64,000 nucleotides of DNA, taken from Trogon surrucura. Its lineage: Eukaryota; Chordata; Aves; Trogoniformes; Trogonidae. Positions 1 to 13,485 of the stretch are shown one piece after another. How positions within the stretch are numbered: the stretch's first letter is position 1; each line of letters begins with the position of its first letter. The DNA is taken from assembly GCA_020746105.1 (NCBI GenBank), contig CM036626.1:22185001-22249000 (forward strand), given 5' to 3'. The notes beneath the pieces are model-generated. The model was not told where the DNA came from. It was given only the letters and a program-made list of their open reading frames with translations, and searched no databases. Both the position numbers and the translations under genes were made by a program.

Positions 1-3000
1 TTAACATATTACAAAATTCTCCAGTGGGTTTATTACACAAAAAGGGACTTGAGCACTTCTGAAAATATCGTGATTATGTCTGTCAACCTTCTCCCACATA
101 AACACCCTTCATTAAATGGCTGTTGCCAGGCAGCTTAAATCCTGCTCTCCAACAAGAAACAATTGTATTTTAATAACTTCAAAACTACCTCAATCTACAG
201 GAAACATAAGGAAACACTGCAAATCGGTCAGTTAAGAGCTTAAGCATGGCACGATTAGCACCAGGGTTGGCTCCAGTCCCCTGCCCCGAACGCAGGATCA
301 CCAGCTTGTTCCCCAGCCCACAGCTTTGGTGGTTTGGGGCCAAGAACCCCCGCACCTTCAGCAACTGCTGGAATTGGGTTATTTAAAAAAACCTCAAACA
401 CTTTCTCCCTCAACCTATCCAGACTTCTTACTGAAATTACACTTCCTCCATTCATCTCCTTTTCACTCCTTGTCCCTTTATCTACAATTTCGGATTATTT
501 TTTTTCTGTGCTGTTTTCTACTGGTGTTCAAATCTGAAAAGCTAACGGAGGTTCATGTGACTTACAGGGCTTGAAGCCAGGGTTTTCCTACTGAAGGGTG
601 GTTCAAATTTAACTCGGAGATATTACAAAAATAAAAGGCATGGGACACCTGTCCAGAGGGTTAACATTATACTCACAAGTCCCTCCCTAACACAGGAGTG
701 CCAGCGTCTAGGCAAGAGACTCTAACCTTGTCTGTGCATATGGCAGTGCCCTGAATGGTCAAAACCCACCTTATTTCAGGTACAGAAAATTCCTCACTGG
801 AGGCCAAGATTTTTTTCCACTAGCTAATGTGTGAAATTTGTCCTTAAAGTTACTAGCCTCTAGATTAAGAAGCTCCAACACATACACTTTTCTGTGCAAT
901 AGCCTTGTGCTCCCACAAGTATCTTGGAGACCACCAGAGATGTTCGTATGGAAGACACCCAGGAACCACTGGGGGGCTCAGCTGAAGTACAGGGTATGGA
1001 AACACTTCATTTTTAAAAGCCACGTTGGATTTCCACACGTTTTCTGAGGCTTGCTGCTTGGGAATCAGGGAACTGATTTGAAAAAAGGCTAAGAAACACA
1101 ATTAAGACCACCACATTTTTTAAGTACCTCAGGCATTTTAAAGTAATAGCTGCAGAATACACGGCAAGATGAGACAACAATCACTTTATCTGCACTCACT
1201 AAGTGCTCTGGTGAGTAAAGAAACTGGCCAAACTGATGCCAAAGGATCTTCACAGCACACTGAGAATAGAGTTTAACATCTCTCTTAAAGCATCTTTCAA
1301 GATGGACCTTTTTTTTACAGTTGTGTCATACAAATTTTCATCTTTATTTGTCATCCAAATACATTTTTCACTCTCTGAACACACTGCTTTCAGCAGAGGA
1401 GCAATAGGTAAAAGCAGTATCTATTTGCAATATCCTCCAAGTCTCCCATCGGGCTGAGGTATGAGGGACAGAGCCTGCTCCCGAAGGAGCGTGAGGCTGC
1501 TCCTGGTGCCCGCGGCTGGCGAGCACCCGCCTGGCCCCACACGCTGCCTTCGCTCCAGAAAAGCCTCTTCAACCCTTCTAGAGCTCAGAGGCGTACAGTG
1601 GTTGGTCTATTTTAAAATAGACAGTGAGAACAGACGGAAGTCCGACAATGAGACTACAGCGAGAATCAGATAAAGGGGCACACACTGCGTCCTTGCGTTT
1701 TGTCCGGGGATTTTTCCCGACAGGAGCACGGGAGACCCGAATGCCCTTTCCAAGGATGCTGGGCTTGGGAAGAAACCCAAACCCTCGGGCTGGCCACACT
1801 CCAAATATGTGAGCTCATGATCTCATCGCGTACAAACAGGTTCCTAATGGGACACTCAAGATGAAAATACTCAGCAGGAACTTTATTTCAGTCTCAATAG
1901 CACAGAAAGTCCCTGCTCGTATCAGTAAACAACCACCACCTTCCAATCGGTGAGATAAGCAATGGTGAGCTCAGCGCCCACTCCCAGTGTGGAGGAAACG
2001 CCAAGTTGGCCGAGGCGCCGCCGGAACCCTCCTTCCCCGGTGCCTCAGCCCCAGCAGCACGGCTCAGCTAGGGGGGAAACCAAAGCCCCCGCAGCAGTGG
2101 GTCCCAGCCCTGCGGGCGGTCGAACTGGCAGCTGCAGGGGCTGGCGGGCGAGAGGGGAAGCAAGGAGAGGCAGGGAGGAAACCAAGGAGGTCATGGGGAA
2201 CCTGCGAGGCAAGCCAGGGCTGATGAACAGAGACTGCCCGGACACGCAAGGAAAAGAGCTCAGAACTTGCAAAAAAAGTGAAATGTCTAAGAAAGGGGAA
2301 ACAGACAGAGTACAGGTGAAAAAACGTGGGCTTTGTTCCAGCTTCCAGGTACAACGCAAACACTTAATGCTGCCCTATGAGCAAAAGCTTCTCCAAAACA
2401 CTTCTTGTTCTAAGCTCTGACTGAACTCAGTGCTCGTTTTTGAAAGCTTCCCAGACACAGAGCAGTGTTATCGGGCATTTATAGCTTTTAAAGCCAGTTA
2501 CGACTAATTTGAACCCCCAGTTTCAAACCACAACCTCCATTCCCATCTCATTTTTTATGGAGGGAGCTGAGGAACAGGAGGTGTTCCCAGCAAAGGGAAC
2601 AGGTACCAGCCCTCTCTGCCCTCGGACACACCACATACCTTTCAGTTCTCAGGGCGATGGTGGCTTTTATCTGAATAACGTTTTAAAATACAGAAGCTAT
2701 GCAACAAGAAGCTGAATTTGCACAATAAGGGACCGTGACTAACTCAGGAGTTGGTTGCAGATCAGGCAGTTCTCCGCTCACCTCTGAAAACCAGCAGAGA
2801 CAAGGACACTTAATCTGGTTTAACTGTTCCTCATTAAAGCTCACCCCTTTAATTAATTTGCATCAACATTCCAAGAAGCAGGTCTAAATTACTATCTTTT
2901 TAGGCATTTATAAGCCAAATAGATCCTCCTGGAATGTTTTCACTCCAGGCTGCCTTGGTCAGCGGTCAGGCTCTGGGCTCACCGCGGGGGAGCGCTCAGC

Positions 3001-4670
3001 AAAGGTTAACGGCACGGGACAAGACTCCAGACTGTGCTCGGTGAGAGGAGCTACTTGAACCTTGCCAAATGGTTTCAGGGAACAACTAGCCAGTTTGGCT
3101 GACAACATACATCAGCCCCCAAAGTCTTCTTTCAGGTCGTCCCTTCAGCTGAGCTGTGCTTGCATCCAGCATTCCACCATGAATGGTTGCTGCTGTGTGT
3201 GTGAAACAACAACCTACACAGCAACAAACAACAGGGCCCCTCTCTGCTGGGGAGCAGATCAAACTCTGCACCACTTTGTTATGTGACTTTGTGACAATGA
3301 CGCTCCAGGAACCAAAGCTGCTGTGCTGGGTGTCAGTTCCAGTCAAATCGCTGATGGTTGCAAAGCAGGATTAGAAAGTGGTGGTGGTCTGGCTTTATCT
3401 GCCCAAGCTTTGCAAAGCACACAGAAAGCTTGCTGTCTCCACAAGATCCGAGCAGGCTAAGCCTTTACAAACATTCTTCCACTGATCTGGCACCAGCATG
3501 TCTAAAGAGCTGCAGGGCAACTCCGTGTCATACCATGCAAACACGTGGCATACGGTCCCTCGGAAAGCCCATCCCCACACCCAGCAGCTCTGCCCAGTTG
3601 TGCTCTGCAGCCTGGCCAAAGTGATGAAGGCCATGAGCAACAGAAGCCTGCTGTCCTCCATCAGAATGCGTCGAGCCCTTTACATTTGTTATTTAAAGTT
3701 AAAAATTGCAGTTTAAGAACACCGTGGACTTAGATGGCAGCGTGGTGAACAGCTGCAGAAGGGCAGCTGGTAACTCGCTCCCAGCGCGCAACCAGAGGGA
3801 CGCAAGACATCCCACTGGGCAGCACGGGCCGGCCAGGGGCTGTCCCCTACCCAGCACACGAGGGCAAGGGGAAGCGTTCCCTCAGCACCTCTGCGTGGGC
3901 TGACCCCTGGGAGGTGGGCAGAGGAGCTGGCTGCTGCACCGTTCTGCCGGGATGTGTCCCCAAAGCCACTGTCACCTCTGCCCTGTGGCTGCTCAGGAAC
4001 CGGCAGTGCTGCAGCAACTCATCTGCAAGAGAAAGGCCTGATGGAAACACGGGCTCTCCAATTCCAGGGCCACAAGACCCCCATGACAAGAGCACTGCCC
4101 ATATCTGACATGTAATTTAACGTCATTTCACTGAACCTCGCCACTGTGGGGTTGAGCAAAGAAGGGATGGGGATAGTCTAGTTCTGGCACATGGCACGAT
4201 CCTGTCTATTTGGAGAGCCCTAAGAAAACTGGGCATTTTTTTCTCTGGTAGGTACGGATCCGAGTGCTGGAGGAGGCAGGGCCAGGGCACCACCCACAGG
4301 TAGTCCCCTGTCTCTTGCCTTGATCCAAATCTTTGCAGGGTTTTTGCAGGGCAAAGCACTGTCTGGACAACAGTAACTGCATCAATGTACTCCTGGCCTT
4401 TTGGGACCTCTCTCTCAAACTCTCTGGCTTGAATTTTTATCTTGAAAACATAACAACGTAACCTTTTTCCTCACTACTTTCTTGTACATAAAGGGAGAAG
4501 AGTAGCAAGATAGTGGAATGTACAGAAGACAAAGCTGGGAAGGTGAAATCCCCAGAAGACCGCAGAAGTCCCCATCACAGTCAGGCTGCAGGAAACAGCC
4601 CCCGGAACAGCCCCCTGGAGCTCTGCAGCTCCCAGCACTCGGCACTGAACCGAAGCACGACAGCACATAC
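1..4670. other. TMCC1 intron 3' of the shared exon; no further exon seen
   Basis: The minus strand was checked for the expected next TMCC1 coding segment (a coiled coil of the type ERLEEQLNDL and the membrane helices) and nothing similar was found. The stretch is unremarkable mixed-composition DNA with a mildly GC-rich patch at 1960-2220. Small open frames have random composition. Confidence 0.7.
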
Positions 4671-5605
4671 CTGTACCGCTCCTCCTGCAGCGTCTGCATT
4701 ATTAACGAGTAATCCCTCTGGTAGCGAACCTTAAGGTCCTCAAATGATTCTTCCAGTCTTGCCTGTGTCTCTCGAATTTCTTGAATCTCATGCAGTATTG
4801 CATCAAACCCTGAGCTCTGCATATCCAGAGTGTTTGTTTTGGAGCTCGAAGCTCCTGCAGGGCCCCCTGTTGTGCTGTTGGCTCCCACCGAGCCCGACGT
4901 GGCACTGGAGCAATCCTCTTCACTGCCATACTTTGGGCTTGACTGAAAGTTCTGAATGACACCTAGAGCCTTGCCTCCTGTCCCATCTTCCTGGCCTTCT
5001 TCTAAGGAGTCTTTCAGGTTAGCAATGTTGTCTGCACTCCCAAACTTGTTCCTTATGAGGGAGGCGATCTCCCGGGGTTTGGAAACCACAGCTCCTGCTG
5101 CCGAGTGTGTGGCTTGGGAGAAACTGGAAAGCCCGCCTTTTACGCTGTCCACTACTCCCTCACTGAAGCCGGTGACTTTCGCTCCAACATCTTTCAAACC
5201 CTGATGCATATCCCTGAAGACGTCCTTTGGCTGCCGAGGGATGCCATTCTGCTCGATCTCCCGCAGCTTTCGATGGTAATGTTCTAGCTTCTTCTGCAGC
5301 TGCAAGATGGTCTGGGCCGACTTTTGGTTCTTCTTCTCAAACACTTGCTTAATGCGGGCGCTCTGCTGCTTGTCTGCATTGTTGGCCAGTTTCAGGTACT
5401 CTGCGACGTTGTCATCACGGGCCGTTTGCTCGATTTTGATCTGCTCGGTTAACTTCAGTATCTTCTGCTGCAGGTGCGTGATAGCCACTTTTGTCCGCTG
5501 AGGGTCTGGGGTCCCATCCACAGAGTCTGCGTTGATGCTGCCATCAGTACTCGAGGCCACCGCACTGGAGGTCTGCGCTAGGCTGCTGACTTCCAGCCGC
5601 TCGAT
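4671..5605 (-). CDS. TMCC1: TMCC1 shared internal coding exon (coiled-coil region)
   Basis: This exon encodes the central part of TMCC1, an ER membrane protein that published work places at ER-endosome contact sites, where it supports endosome fission together with coronin 1C. The exon is 935 nt: it begins in phase 0 at ATC GAG CGG (IERLEV...) after a pyrimidine-rich tract ending in CAG, and ends TAC AG before gtatgt, leaving a split Arg codon. Using long-isoform numbering (about 183-493), residues 222-302 form a charged coiled coil ([13 protein letters not shown] through [17 protein letters not shown]). Residues 305-375 are a conserved amphipathic stretch ([18 protein letters not shown]). 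A Ser/Gly/Thr-rich linker follows, and about 437-493 is a second coiled coil ending EERYR. The match to remembered vertebrate TMCC1 is near-complete, and [16 protein letters not shown] favours TMCC1 over TMCC2/3. The C-terminal exons with two membrane helices are not in the window. There is no ATG at the exon start, so it is internal. Identification is very secure. Confidence 0.96.
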
Positions 5606-5869
5606 CTGGGCAAGGAGAGAGAGAAATATGAGCGCTAGTCACCAGTTTCACTAACATTAAACCCTTCCCTCCTTGTGCCAGCCATCTCGACAAGTGAGTG
5701 CGATTCTGCAAAAACGCAGTTTGTCAGCTGGCCGGGGTACAGCACCAAGAAGCTGAGCTTCATGGGCTCTGTGGGCATCTAGAAAAAAGCAAACTCCTCA
5801 CACTTAAGCCAACTTGGGGGACTCAAACAACCGAAAACTCGGGCACAAAGCAAGACAGGGCACCCGAGC

Positions 5870-6780
5870 CCGGCAGGCCGAGCTCTCTCAAGTCTCGGTG
5901 GAACCCGCAGCTCTGTCGGCTGGCGAGTGACAGCAGAGCAGGTGACCGCGACAGCGCAGAACCGCACGGACCGAGGCCGGCGTCAACCCGAGCCGCTCCC
6001 GGTGCTTGCCCTGCCTGCGGGCAGGCGGCAGCGGCCGCCCCGGCACAACACCCGGGCTCCGCCGCGCCCCGGCCGGAGCCCAGAGCCCGCCCCGGCGCCG
6101 ACCGGTCCGTTCCGGGGGCGAGCCCGCGGAGCGCCCCGCCAGGTACCGACAGCGACGCCGCTCTCGCGGGCCGGCAGCCGCACGGCGGCGCCCCCCTGCC
6201 CCGGGCCGGGCCGAGCCGGGTCGGGGCCGTGGCGGTGCCCCCGCACCCCGGCGCGGGCGGGCAGCGGCCCCCGCTCACCGTGCACGGCTCCCGCCGCGCC
6301 CCCGCCCGCCCCGTGCACGGCGCCCCCCGCGGCCGGGAGGACCCGCAGCCCGGCAGAGCCTGACCCGGGTCAGGCAGAGTTTTTTGCCTGGCAACCCGGC
6401 ACCGTTTCCACTCGCGCCTGCAAAAACTAAACGCGTTTTAGCCGATCTCAAGCCATGCAAAACCAAACCCACGTTTCGGCCGCGGCCGACGCGAGCAGCA
6501 GCCCCGGGCGGCGTCGGCCCCGCGCACAGCCCGCGCATACCCCCGGGCGGGGCCGCGCTGGGGCTGGGGCCGGGGCCGGGCAGCGCCCCGGGACCCTCCG
6601 TCCGGACGGCTGCCCCGAAGCCGCTCGGCGCCGCCCGCCGCAGGGCACGCCCCGTTCACCTCGTGCAGGCGCTCGAGAAGCAGCTGCGATGGGAGGGAAC
6701 GATGTCCCCGTCCCCAGCGCCCGCCCCAGGTGACGCCGCGGCCGGCGGGCAGCGCCGCCCGTGCCCCGCGCTGAGGACCG
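5870..6780 (-). promoter_or_regulatory. CpG island just upstream of the shared exon (possible internal promoter)
   Basis: This is a roughly 0.9-kb CpG-dense block that begins about 270 bp upstream, in gene direction, of the shared exon's acceptor. On the minus strand it holds a canonical donor GCACG|GTGAGC with exon end at 6279, which could close a non-coding first exon. No ATG-started phase-0 exon was found: the ATG at 6538 opens a frame that reaches the donor at 6279 in phase 2, which does not match the phase-0 acceptor at 5605. The island may therefore drive a transcript with a non-coding first exon, serve an antisense transcript, or be an orphan intragenic island. Splice-like GT sites also occur on the plus strand (for example CAG|GTGACG at 6729). 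Confidence 0.55.
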
Positions 6781-6796
6781 GTGTGTGTGTGTGTGT
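6781..6796. repeat. (GT)8 microsatellite
   Basis: Eight perfect GT units lie at the downstream edge of the CpG island, followed by CACAGC. Confidence 0.95.
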
Positions 6797-6837
6797 CACA
6801 GCGGCAGCGACAATCGGACACCCGGACCTGTCAGGTT

Positions 6838-6897
6838 ATTGACTGGACTCGATGACCTTAAAGGCCTTCTCCGATCTAGGCAACTCCGATTCTAAGA
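6838..6897 (+). mobile_element. CR1 LINE 3'-end remnant
   Basis: The block GGACTCGATGACCTTAAAGG followed by CTTCTCCGATCTAGG and GATTCTAAG matches the conserved avian CR1 3' terminus with several substitutions. It is about 60 bp, plus-oriented (antisense to TMCC1), and the terminal octamer is degraded. Confidence 0.75.
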
Positions 6898-9800
6898 ACT
6901 CGACTGATTTATTTCCTAGGGGCGTCCAGCTCCTGGAAGCCACAGCATCTCAACTTTCAGTCTGTAGTGGCTGCAGAAACATCAACTACTCTCTTAAGCA
7001 GGTTAAGCTGTAGAAATCCTGGATCTGTGGGCAGATAATATGAATTCTCAGCACTAATTTTCAATTAATCAGTGGGACCGACAACATGCACGACTTAGTA
7101 CTATACAGAGAAGATGCCGTTTCTGAGATGTAGGGACGTGTATTTCTACCCAGCACACTGGTATAATCTATTTTATTCCTCTTAATTGCCTGACAAAACA
7201 AGCTGGCTTCTCAGAAACAACCCTATCAATCCATCAATGATCTCTATCTGCTCCAGAGGAAGAAAATTTTTGTGTCAATGGCAGATGATAAAAGAAAGGT
7301 CCACAAATTCCCTGCAAATTTTTCAGAAAGTAATTTGAAATAACTATTTTCTTTTTTCTTTCTTCCCCTCATAAATAAATACTTTTGTACTGGGCAGGGG
7401 TAAAGGAGAGCAGGAGTGGGACTGACCAGCGCCCCAGAACCAAACGACGGTCGATCACGTCGGGCTGTCAGCTCTTCCACAGCACAGAAATTTGCACATT
7501 TCAGTGCCATAGAACTAAAATGGGACTGAAACATTACTTTGCAATAAGGAGTTTCTATTGGCTTAATTCACTCCCTGTTGGGTCTAATTCATGTGTGTGT
7601 GTATAATTGCTATAAATTACACTAACAGTATCCTCTTCCTCTCAGACATGAGTTTTCTGAGAGAAAGGTTCTGTAGAAACTCTCCCCCCCATTTTGAAGT
7701 CAATTGACCTCAGCATCTCTCCCCAGGTTATCTTCCTACACCCATGACAGAAAATAAACCAGAACAGCTATACCAGAATAATCCATGTTAGGGTAATTAC
7801 TTTGTAACTGCCAGCTGTGCTGATAGCATTCTGGAATACCAGGAAGGGTTTTTTCCAATTAAAAAGCAAACTACTATACAAAGTACTATTCCAGAACAGA
7901 ACTGAGATCATTTAAGTGCTTTCTCCATATTGACAAAGGTTTAGAAAGGGAAGACTTGGCACAAACCAGGTCCCTGGGAAATGCTGGTGGCCTATTAATA
8001 AGATGTCTGGCAATCTGTCCTGAAAAGATGCTGGTAAATCAAATACTGTAATGGCCAAAGTTTGTGTAAAAATAGGGATTACAAATCAATCAGCCAATCT
8101 GCCTTGCAATAAAATTTTCTGGTCTATTGACTCAGTCCAGATAGAGGGGACCTGCGTGACCTCCTGCCTGGCCGGCGGTACACCGAGAACTGCCTCGGTG
8201 TCACGCCATGGATCGAGTGAAATCATGTGAGGACCTTACACTTTCTCACCCCCGAGATCTTATGAAATTCCTAGCAATATTAACAGCATCGGGCTTTCCT
8301 TCCTGTACAAGTTCCTCTGTGTATCTATTCTGCAACATACAGCCCACAAAGAACCAATGATTTTGCCTTTTGGCGTTGCTGAAGACTAAACACAACAGTT
8401 CCTTTAAAGGTGTTTCACCTTGCTTTGAAAGTTACTTCAGTAAGCGCACATACCACGGAGTCACTCACCACAAGGGGATTGTTTTCTCACACCAGACGGG
8501 CAGCTGGCTTAAGCAAACGGGAACTCGGAGCAAGCCTACTGTAAGGAGACTGCTCAGCTCCAGCTTCCTCCTCCCTCACTTGCGGCTTTAAAAACATGAC
8601 TGAAAAGTATCATGCTACTTGGAATAAAAATAAATATATAGGGCAAGGTGAGACAGAGGAGCCGAGAGCGACACGTGCAGAGAGCAGCCCAGAGAGAGCC
8701 AACAGCCACCTGCATTAACTGCGCTCCCTGGCACAATCACGGGGAAACACGGCAGATGGTCTCTGTAAGTCGCCTCACTGTGCGGAGATGTGGGCAGAAA
8801 AATCCAGGAAGGCTCACAGAACGTCCTCGGTTTTAGACGTCCAGCGCAGAACTCCCTCATGAACAGCCTCATCAGCCCAGGCTGATGCCAGAGCCAAGCC
8901 TCCCCCTCAGCAGGGGCTCGCGAGGAGAAAATGCAGACACTGCTCCACTGAACCCTCCCCAGAAACGCAACTGTCTGCTCAGGCGTGGAGTCATTTAAGA
9001 ATCTGCTGTCCCTCAGTAAGTGCCCAGCATGCACACATGCTCCTGCACCACGTCACATCTGCCTTGGTTTTACTTCCAAGAAAAAACAAAAGAAAACCGA
9101 AGAACAGGTCCAGCCGTGACTCCTCACAAACAATGTGTGGTTATCCCACAAGGTATTGGGCGATTGCATTCTCAGAAACTAGAGCAGCTTCGCATTTTAA
9201 CAGGCTTCCACCTACTCACCCACAGAAACTGCTGGTCATCATTGCCTGTTGCACTCCTAAACCCAAATCAAACCTGGCTAAGGGAAGTGTACAAACAGAT
9301 GGGCAGCTCAAGGAAGTCTTGCTGTGTATCTTTCATGGTACAGCTCATTGCTTAGATTACAGTTAGGGTTTCCAAAAGAGATAAACAGCCTTTGGCTGTG
9401 GGCAATTAACCCTCAAACTGGAGGGAAGATCATCCTGGTTATGGAAAAAAAACACTGCAAGAAAACAAAACCAAAAAAGTATCCTGACAAAAACACAAGA
9501 AAAAATTCCAATATAATCCCCTTGTCTGGCCAAGACAACAGTCAGAGCAGGGCACCAACACCGGTAACACCAAGAGGAAATGGCTTTGCACCTTACTCAC
9601 AGTAGCTAAACAGTCCTGAGCGATGACGACTCAAACTCGTGTCACCCGTGTTCTTCTGCCAGGGCAGGGTCAGGCGGGAGCCCTGCTCCCGCAGGAATCC
9701 CGAGGAAGGGACAGAACGGTGAGTTGGCAACTGCAAGAGAGCAACGTCTTACAACATTGCCTTGTCACCTCACTCAACCTCCCTCAATATGCAATGGAGA

Positions 9801-12800
9801 TGTGACTCCACATGCTGCTTCAAGTGTCCAACAGTTTACCTATAAAGCAACCAGCTGCACCTCCCCCGTATCAGTCAGCGGCAGAAATCCCCAAAGGACC
9901 AGTATTTCAACTTTAGCAGCAGCTGGGGGCGGGAGCGTGGGGGAAGATGCTGCTGCCCTGTGACATCGTACTCGCCATGTCAGAAGCACCGCACGTGCCA
10001 GTCACCACAACAGACAAAACCTGTTCCACAGGGCAGCTTCAGGAAAATCGCTGGGCACCCTTGACTGGAGCAGCCAGGAGTGGTGGGCTGAGGTGAGGAA
10101 CATCGCACGCGCAGCTCCCTCCAGCAGGATGGGGACACGCAGGACTGGGCATGGGCTCTGCCCACGAGCTTTCTCTGGAGGCAGAAGGGGACTGACACGA
10201 CACAGGGTAACACCTCCCTGAAGATGATGTCTACGGCCCCTTTAATTCTTTTTAAAAACCCAGTTGACAGCAAAGAGCTTACCTTCTTGACCTCAAACTT
10301 CTGAAATCTTGAGAAAAAAGGCATTTTTGAATGCAAGAGAGTAATACCCAGTGGTCCGATTAAGAAATGATTTTCCAAAGCTACAGACTAGCCAATAAGA
10401 GAATGAGCGGTGCTGGCTGAATAAACGGGGCAGCAACACCAACACTACGGGTAAGGCAAGTCCAAGGGAACGAATACAAGAATCTGAATGGAAAAATAGG
10501 AAAGAATTGAATTACACACAAAGGCTTGCAGGAACTTGAGTTTGGAGGTGAAAAGTGATGACACAGCAAAAGATATGGCCAAAATAACATTCATGGATGT
10601 TTATTTTAGCAGCTCTAGATTTTTCATCAAATGGGGACTAGCAATCAGGCCAGACGTTACCATAGTAAAGATAGGAAATGAGGTAAAAAAGAATAAAAGT
10701 TAACTATAGGAACTGGGAGGAGAGGGTGGATTTGGAACAAGTTTATACAAGCTTTTATCAGAAGTGACTACGTGGAATGATGAAGGTTTTTTTGCCTCCT
10801 TTTTTTTTTTTCTTTTCTATCTCATTCTGTTTTCTCTGGTATTCTGAATCACATCTTATTATCCTAGAGACAAAATTATTGCTAACACTTCCCAGAAAGT
10901 GGTTTGCTTTTAAACGCTTCAAGCTGCTTTCTGATAAATATAGATTAATATCGCATCTTACATATCCAGTTGTGAAGAACAGAGTTTAATCTTCAAATCA
11001 CAAGACAAATTTGACTTGCAAAGCAATGGAGCAAACTGGGTCCAGAGTCTGGGAGAACAAATGTCTCTGCATGGTCCCTCTGCACAGGACAGCCACATGC
11101 GAGAGCAAGGGTTTCCTCTCCCTTTCTCCAGAGATGCTTTTCTGCTGAAGTTTAACATGCAAGTCATCTCCAGGTGCTCAGTCTAAAGGGCTCCTGTACA
11201 TGAGCACAGCAATAGCACTTCTACACTTATGTCACTTTTGATTTATTTTAGTTGTAGTATTTTTCTGCAGGTACAACAGTGTGGCTGTAACCAAAACTCA
11301 TCCTGGAAGTACCTGATCCAATCAACAGTTTATAAAACAGGATAAGTATTTCAAAATTTAAATTCAAGGCCAGGTCAGACGGGCTTTGAGCAGCCTGGTC
11401 TGGTGGGAGGTGTCTCAGCCCATGGCCAGGGGTTGGAACGAGGTGGTCTTTAAGGTCCCTTCCAACCCAAACCAGTGTATGATTCTATGAAAACAGCATG
11501 ATTTGTGTTTCCTATGAATGTACTTCTTTGTCAGCACTTCTTGAGATATTGTTCCCTTACTTAAAGCCTTTCTAACATAACATACACTTGCCAGAAAGCT
11601 ATGCAACAGAGCTGGCTGCAGAGATTCCTCTCCTGTTCAAACAGAGCTTGCTGTTCAGCTCCGAGTGCTCCTGTGCTAGCACCAGCTGACTCTGTGAGAG
11701 AGCTGGAAGCGGCGCACTGCCTGTCAGGGAGGAGGAGGAGAAGGAACGCAGGCAAGGGCAGTCACCACAGCACCAGAACACGCACGCTCCCCGGGGCAGC
11801 AGGCACACAGCCCAGGTGCCTTCCGAAACCTGGAAGAAAACACTAAGCAGTGAGACATCGAAGAGACAGGTGAGTTCAAGGGATGACGAACACCCAGCAG
11901 AGTGAGGCAACGTGGCGCTTGTCTCGAAATCCACAGGAAACACTAATTAACCAAACACTGAAACCACTGCACTGCTTTCAGTATTCTTGTAAGAACTGAG
12001 GAACCTCATCCCGAACTCCATCTAGAGACAAACCTCACCGCAGCAGCATCGCCACAGCACAGGGCGGGGAGCTGCCCAGGCTTCCTGGCAGCACAACTGC
12101 CCACGTCTGACCCAGTGAGCACCCTGTGTTCACTGCTGCTCTCCCCTCTCTCCGGAGGTGACGGAGTAGCCTGATGATCCACATGCCAAGGCGCAAAGTA
12201 TACAGATCTATCAACCTGGAATGCCGAAAACAAACCTCTCCTTCCTTACGTCCCCCTGTGGTCTGTGCCACTGCAAGTCTGTGTTTCTAACAGCTGTTCC
12301 CAAGAGCCACCTGTGTGTCACTTCTGTTACACAGACTGATGAATGCAGTGAGAGAAAGTACACACCCCCCTGTACAGGAGATACAGACCTTCCTAAAGGA
12401 AAACAATCAGTCTATTACATAAATATGATCAGACATAGATATATGCTTCCAACACAATGGTAACACTACGCAACTTCTCAACCCCATCTTCTGCAGCTGA
12501 TGGCAAACCCGTGGCAAATATCCACCTGTGGCAAAGGCAAACAGCAAAAGAACCACCCGCATCCCCTATTTCTTCTTTTCTCCAGACACTGGAACCACAA
12601 TGCACTGGAGAGCTAACTGCAACAACTCAAAGAGAAATATCTTCTGTTTCACACTGGAGATGAGAGTGTCAAAGCCTTTACTGTCTCTCTTCAATGTTTA
12701 ATAAATGCGGGGGGGAAATACAGCTCACTGTTAACTCAGACCTCTGAAGGGGTGATGCCTAGCTACGCAGCTAAACGAAACCAGGAAAAAGTACTTATTC

Positions 12801-13485
12801 TTTTCTGAAGGTCACGGACTCCATGGGAAACAGCACGTTCTTCCTCTTTTTTTTTTTTTCACCTAGAGGGAAAATATGATTCTGCAGTTTCTTTGCCGCT
12901 TCCTGAAAATACATTTTGCACAGCTAAAACAGCAGAACAAGAGGTCACATTAAAAGAGCCACAGACGCAAACATCTCTCTCTGATATTGGGCTGTATTTA
13001 CTATCCCCTTTTCTCATCATTCATTGTATCACAAAATCCAAACCCCAAACAGCAAAAAAAAGAAAACCCCCCAAAACAGCACTGTTTCATCTTGTTTATA
13101 GATTGAAACACTCACATAGGAGCCTTTTTCATACTTTCCAGCTTCCGAAGTGAAGAAAAGCTGTATGAAAAAACAACCACAGAAATTCAGCAGCAGTGAC
13201 TGGAGGAAAATGCAGCATTTCCAAGGCAGATGCCACAAAACGAGGTCAGGTTCTACCAGAGACTTAAATAAACCAGCCAAATAACACCACTAACGCCGTT
13301 GAAGTGATGCTCCACAATCTTCTCACCTTCACAGGCTCACAGAAGTCCTTTTCGCAGCACACGCAGGCACAGCAGCACCACATCCACATCGCCATGGGGC
13401 CATCGGTGGCCCCAGCGCCGGGTCCTGCTCAGGCTCCCGCTCGCTCTGCCCACCCAGTCACAGCCATCCGCCCGCCCGCCGCGCT
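6898..13485. other. Intron, mostly unique sequence
   Basis: Apart from the CR1 tail at 11363-11490, nothing with gene-like coding is visible. Poly-T runs occur near 10800 and 12849. There are no RNA genes recognised. Confidence 0.6.
11363..11490 (+). mobile_element. CR1 LINE 3'-end fragment
   Basis: A typical CR1 tail of about 128 bp is present: TTCAAGGCCAGG..., then CTTTGAGCAGCCTGGTCTGG, GGGAGGTGTC, CTTTAAGGTCCCTTCCAACC and the terminal GATTCTATGA. It is 5'-truncated, as most CR1 copies are, and plus-oriented, so antisense to the host gene. It carries no coding sequence. Confidence 0.92.

Noticed and set aside
1962-2420. 152-codon plus-strand frame
   Set aside because: No homology recognised. 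GC-rich local composition and lack of splice context suggest chance.
4415-5560. A single 381-residue minus-strand gene starting at 5560
   Set aside because: The codon at 5560 is GTG (Val) inside the TMCC1 exon. Real exon borders are the acceptor at 5605 and donor at 4670, and the tail beyond 4671 is intron.
5823-6842. Open frames of 111-278 codons across the CpG island
   Set aside because: Composition artefacts with no domain. None joins the shared exon in phase.
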